From an uncultured Blautia sp. (GTDB taxonomy: Bacteria > Bacillota > Clostridia > Lachnospirales > Lachnospiraceae): 9,532 nucleotides of DNA. Below are positions 7,227 through 9,532 of the stretch, one piece after another. The stretch is taken from positions 1-9,532 of the forward strand of contig CAMOXX010000096.1 in NCBI GenBank assembly GCA_946629475.1, given 5' to 3'. The first letter of the stretch is position 1. Each line of letters begins with the position of its first letter. A model generated the notes under the pieces. The model was not told where the DNA came from. It saw nothing but the letters and a program-made list of their open reading frames with translations, and made no database searches. The translations under genes were made by a program, and so were the position numbers.

Positions 7227-8156
7227 TCAGTTTCTCACGCAGATCAGCTGCCCTTCTTTTCTGCCATAAAAGTAAATATTCCTGGAGAGGAGTTCTTCTT
7301 CCGGTGTACATTCATCAACCGTGGAGTTGAGAACTTCCTCCAGATGCTCCGGCTCGACAATTCCCGCCGCATGCACCATCACCTCATGGATACTGGTAAA
7401 TGCCAGATATAAATCTGATTCCAGCAGGTCGGAGATTCTCGCCAGTACCCCCGGCAGGAAAACGGCCACCGCTCCGTTTGTCTTCCCCTCCGTGCTGATA
7501 CAGTTCCCGGCAGGTCCCTTTGAAAGGACTCCCGTCCGCATCAGGTCCATAAAATTGTCCCCTTCATAGGAGCTGTCGCACAGCATCTTCTCCCATTTAT
7601 AAACCCTTGGAGGAGTAAGAAAATACGTGTTGAGGAGAGCATTATCGAACACTTCATCCTCGTCCTTCTTCCAGACCTTCAAAAGGTTTTTCTGGATTTT
7701 GGCACTTGTGAGCACTCCGTCTTTCACCCCTGCCCGGACATAGAGCACCTGGGCGATATCCCCAGTAACACGGTATACCGCTTCTCCCAGAGAATCCTTA
7801 TTACGGTCATGGTTCAGAAGCCTGACAAACAGCCGGTTTCGGATTTTTTCATAATCCGTGAGATCTGCGGCGATGTCTCCAAGAGCGCTGAAATCCATCT
7901 TATTGAGTTCCTCAACAATGCCATCCGCGATTATTCCAATATCTCCAATATTCTCATAGCGATGATAGAGCTGTCCAATCTCCATGCTGCACACCTGCGA
8001 AACAGCCCCTTTCTGTCCGCATTCCAGATAGAGTCTTTCCAGTTCTGCGCTGTCTCCCTCCAGAGTCGAAAGCCGGAATTTCCCCTCCCTGAACTCCTCC
8101 TTTTTCAAAAGCTCTGTACGTAGATCATTCACAAAAGCCTGATATTCTTTTTGCAT
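7227..8156 (-). CDS. DUF5688-like protein of unknown function
   Basis: The 309-residue protein resembles the DUF5688 family found mainly in Lachnospiraceae and Ruminococcaceae. The matching features are YHRYENIGDIGIIADGIVEE at about 64-83 and VRLLNHDRNK at 111-120. Further matches are a 'DNALLNTYFLTPP' block at 171-183, TNGAVAVFLPGVLARISDLL at 226-245 and the SIHEV motif at 255-259. The acidic end continues with a 'LLSRNIYFYGRKEGQLICV' block. It has no signal peptide or membrane helix and looks cytoplasmic. The ATG has AAAGGA 8 nt upstream. It carries its own promoter and leader. The family assignment is from remembered pattern, not a search, and no function is known to me. Confidence 0.8.
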   Translation of the reverse strand: MQKEYQAFVNDLRTELLKKEEFREGKFRLSTLEGDSAELERLYLECGQKGAVSQVCSMEIGQLYHRYENIGDIGIIADGIVEELNKMDFSALGDIAADLTDYEKIRNRLFVRLLNHDRNKDSLGEAVYRVTGDIAQVLYVRAGVKDGVLTSAKIQKNLLKVWKKDEDEVFDNALLNTYFLTPPRVYKWEKMLCDSSYEGDNFMDLMRTGVLSKGPAGNCISTEGKTNGAVAVFLPGVLARISDLLESDLYLAFTSIHEVMVHAAGIVEPEHLEEVLNSTVDECTPEEELLSRNIYFYGRKEGQLICVRN

Positions 8157-8238
8157 CCTGCTTTTCCTTTCAGTGGAATTTTATGGGCGAACGCCCTTTT
8201 GAAATCTGACTTCATTTGAACTGATCAGACTGGATATG
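8157..8238 (-). promoter_or_regulatory. Leader of the DUF5688-like gene with inverted repeats
   Basis: About 80 nt separate the predicted start point from the ATG. They contain GGGC/GCCC (8185-8196), TCTGA/TCAGA (8205-8229, with an inner TTCA/TGAA) and the 8-bp palindrome CTGATCAG (8221-8228). In addition, TCAGTGG at 8170-8176 is complementary to CCACTGA at 8239-8245, next to the -10 box. These are short stems, suggestive of an operator or a lightly structured leader. No known riboswitch class was recognised. Confidence 0.35.
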
Positions 8239-8244
8239 CCACTG

Positions 8245-8273
8245 AGTATAGATTATCAAAGCACAAATGTAAA
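8245..8273 (-). promoter_or_regulatory. Promoter of the DUF5688-like gene
   Basis: On the minus strand TTTACA (-35, 8268-8273) and TATACT (-10, 8245-8250) are each five of six bases to consensus, with a 17-nt spacer. The promoter sits between the phosphatase stop codon and the DUF5688-like start, so this gene can be transcribed independently of the phosphatase. Confidence 0.75.
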
Positions 8274-8304
8274 GAAAAAACCATCGACAAAATTCGAGAA
8301 AAAG

Positions 8305-8772
8305 CTATCGGATGAGCGAATCCAGAAGGGCTTCGCATCCTTCAACAATATCACGATATGTGGTTTCAAAATCTCCCGTGTACCATGGATCTGATATGCC
8401 GCGGGGTGAGTCCGTATAATCGAGCAGCAGCTTCACCTTGTGCTGCGGGTCCTTCCCCAGAATGCGCATCATGTTGCGCAGATTGTACTCCTCCATTCCG
8501 AGGATCAGATCGTACTTATCATAATCACTCTTCTTCAGCTGCACGGCTCTTTTTCCTTCACATGAAATGCCATGCTTTCTGAGCTCCTGCTTTGCCGGCG
8601 GATAAACCGGATTGCCGACTCCGTTCCAGATCTCCTCAGTGCTGGTGGCAGCCGAGGCAATTACAAACTGTGAGGAAAGCCCCCTGTCCTCAACCATCTT
8701 CTTTAAAATGAATTCTGCCATGGGGGAACGGCAGATGTTGCCATGGCAAACGAACAGTATCTTATTATACAT
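8305..8772 (-). CDS. Low-molecular-weight protein-tyrosine phosphatase
   Basis: This 155-residue cytoplasmic enzyme hydrolyses phosphotyrosine (or phosphoarginine in the YwlE branch) through a cysteinyl-phosphate intermediate. The N-terminal P-loop is CHGNICRS at 9-16, fitting CX5R with nucleophile Cys9 and Arg15, followed by PMAEFI. The general acid is Asp128 in SDPWYTGDF, close to the C-terminus as expected. Length matches the family (about 150). The DPW motif resembles the tyrosine phosphatase branch (YfkJ type); substrates cannot be told from sequence. The ATG has AGGA 6 nt upstream. No kinase gene is adjacent. Its upstream region is the AT-rich junction with a mobile element, so its promoter may have been altered by insertion. 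Confidence 0.94.
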   Translation of the reverse strand: MYNKILFVCHGNICRSPMAEFILKKMVEDRGLSSQFVIASAATSTEEIWNGVGNPVYPPAKQELRKHGISCEGKRAVQLKKSDYDKYDLILGMEEYNLRNMMRILGKDPQHKVKLLLDYTDSPRGISDPWYTGDFETTYRDIVEGCEALLDSLIR

Positions 8773-8852
8773 ATTATATCCTGTTATAAGTTGTTAAATG
8801 TTTATTATCTCAGCATCTTCAGGTATTCACTTTTATATATATTCCACGTTTA

Positions 8853-8872
8853 TTATTATATTTTATTATATT
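8853..8872. repeat. Perfect tandem repeat in an AT-rich tract
   Basis: TTATTATATT occurs twice in tandem (8853-8862, 8863-8872) within an almost pure A/T stretch (about 8830-8877). Tn916-type elements prefer such AT-rich targets, so this could be the integration junction. It also overlaps a possible promoter for the phosphatase gene. Confidence 0.6.
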
Positions 8873-8883
8873 ATCTTTGCAAA
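8855..8883 (-). promoter_or_regulatory. Possible promoter of the phosphatase gene
   Basis: On the minus strand TTTGCA (8878-8883) and a perfect TATAAT (8855-8860) are spaced by 17 nt. The surrounding tract is so AT-rich that chance -10 matches are expected. The -35 overlaps the first base of the TGTCCCAA repeat cluster, so the promoter may span the element junction. Confidence 0.35.
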
Positions 8884-8924
8884 TGTCCCAAGTTTTGTCC
8901 CAAAGCAATAATAGTTGGGACATT
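8882..8924. repeat. TGTCCCAA repeat cluster, putative integrase-binding sites at element end
   Basis: AATGTCCCAA at 8882-8891 and TTGGGACATT at 8915-8924 form a perfect 10-bp inverted repeat. A second direct copy of TGTCCCAA lies at 8896-8903, exactly 12 bp from the first. The cluster lies 60-100 bp beyond the 3' end of the integrase gene, where such elements carry arm-type integrase-binding repeats. The repeats are seen directly; integrase binding is inferred. The 10-bp arms could also form a hairpin with a 23-nt loop, but no U-run follows in the direction of the integrase transcript. Confidence 0.55.
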
Positions 8925-8984
8925 CCTTTTCAGCCTTTTTTTTGTTTGGCTCTCTGCGTTTTTTACCTTTTCACCCTTCGATCG

Positions 8985-9532
8985 TCAATCATGCATCTTC
9001 CTGGCACTGGAGAGCCTATCCATTTCCCTTTTTGCATCCGACAGTCCCAAATGTGTGTATGTATCCAATGTAATAGAAATATCACTATGTCCCATCAAAT
9101 ATTGCAGCACCTTTGGATTCATACCAGATTTTGCCATATTCGAGCAAAAAGTATGCCTGCAGACATGCGGAGTGACCTTTGGCATCTGAACCTTATAGAT
9201 ACTATTATATTTCTGGCAAATGCGCTGAAAGTATTTTTCCCAATGCAATGCCACCTTCGGCATATCATTCTTATCAAGAAAAAGAAATCCAATATGGCCA
9301 TCAATCACAGGTTCACGATTCGGTTTACTGCGATTATCAATGATGCGTTTAAAGGCATCCAATACATCTCTATCCATTGGGATAATTCTCTCTCCTGCAT
9401 TAGTTTTTGTTGATACAACCACATCCTCCATATTACGCGTCCGCTGAAGCTGACGACTTATGTTGATCTCTTTATTAGTAAAATCAATATCTGCAATAGT
9501 CAATCCACAAAATTCCGAGATACGCATACCCG
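8985..9532 (-). CDS. Tyrosine recombinase (integrase), Tn916-family-like, 5' end cut by window
   Basis: Only the C-terminal catalytic domain (about 181 residues) is inside the window, and the frame stays open to the edge. All catalytic positions are visible, counting from the methionine at 9527: Arg2 in GMRISEFCGL, Lys41 in STKTNAGERIIPM, His121 and Arg124 in HVCRHTF, His147 in MGHSDI and Tyr157 in DTYTH. The block between LHWEKYFQRICQKYN and MPKVTPHVCRHTFCSNMAKSGMNPK is typical of integrases of Firmicutes conjugative elements. It should catalyse excision and integration of the element that extends to the right. Its base use is more AT-rich than the operon genes to the left, which fits horizontal transfer. 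The gene appears intact as far as seen; the SAM-like and arm-binding N-terminal domains lie outside the window. Confidence 0.92.
   Translation of the reverse strand, partial: GMRISEFCGLTIADIDFTNKEINISRQLQRTRNMEDVVVSTKTNAGERIIPMDRDVLDAFKRIIDNRSKPNREPVIDGHIGFLFLDKNDMPKVALHWEKYFQRICQKYNSIYKVQMPKVTPHVCRHTFCSNMAKSGMNPKVLQYLMGHSDISITLDTYTHLGLSDAKREMDRLSSARKMHD

Noticed and set aside
7210..7253. GGGCAG...CTGCCC as a terminator for the CorC/HlyC-like gene
   Set aside because: The stem has 6 bp with a 32-nt loop and a T/C-mixed tail, and it lies inside the 3' end of the DUF5688-like gene.
8882..8924. TGTCCCAA copies as a degenerate CRISPR array
   Set aside because: The units are only 8-10 bp, one is inverted, the spacing is 4-11 bp, and no cas gene is present.

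Overview
The window looks like chromosomal DNA from a Clostridia bacterium, most likely Lachnospiraceae. The evidence is the gene order (SCIFF peptide, its radical SAM maturase, a fused SecDF, then RecJ), a DUF5688-type gene, strong Gram-positive ribosome binding sites and mid-range GC content. The right edge is the end of an integrated mobile element.

Layout. (1) Positions 1-5685 are a leftward operon, read from right to left: scfA, a 46-residue peptide with six cysteines at 5545-5685; scfB, a radical SAM/SPASM thioether maturase at 4061-5425; secDF, a fused protein-export motor at 1554-3962; and recJ, a DHH-family single-strand exonuclease cut by the left edge. An extended -10 promoter lies just upstream of scfA. 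Strong hairpins sit between scfA and scfB and between secDF and recJ, so the four genes are probably not made in equal amounts. (2) Positions 5686-5915 are a divergent promoter region. A near-consensus promoter at 5813-5841 drives a rightward CNNM/CBS/CorC membrane protein (5916-7181) that probably starts at TTG. (3) Convergent to it is a leftward DUF5688-like gene of unknown function (7227-8156), with its own good promoter and a short leader containing inverted repeats. (4) Next is a leftward low-molecular-weight protein-tyrosine phosphatase (8305-8772). (5) Positions 8773-8984 hold an AT-rich tract with a perfect 10-bp tandem repeat, then three copies of TGTCCCAA, two direct and one inverted. 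After these comes the 3' part of a Tn916-family-like tyrosine integrase that runs off the right edge. This arrangement suggests the terminus of an integrative element inserted directly upstream of the phosphatase gene.

How the genes work together: scfA and scfB form a ranthipeptide (Cys-Thr thioether) pathway, in which ScfB should modify ScfA. SecDF (export) and RecJ (DNA repair) are housekeeping genes sharing the transcription unit. The CorC-like protein, DUF5688 protein and phosphatase have no visible link to that pathway. No stretch longer than 300 bases lacks a gene. I saw no tRNA, rRNA or CRISPR array.
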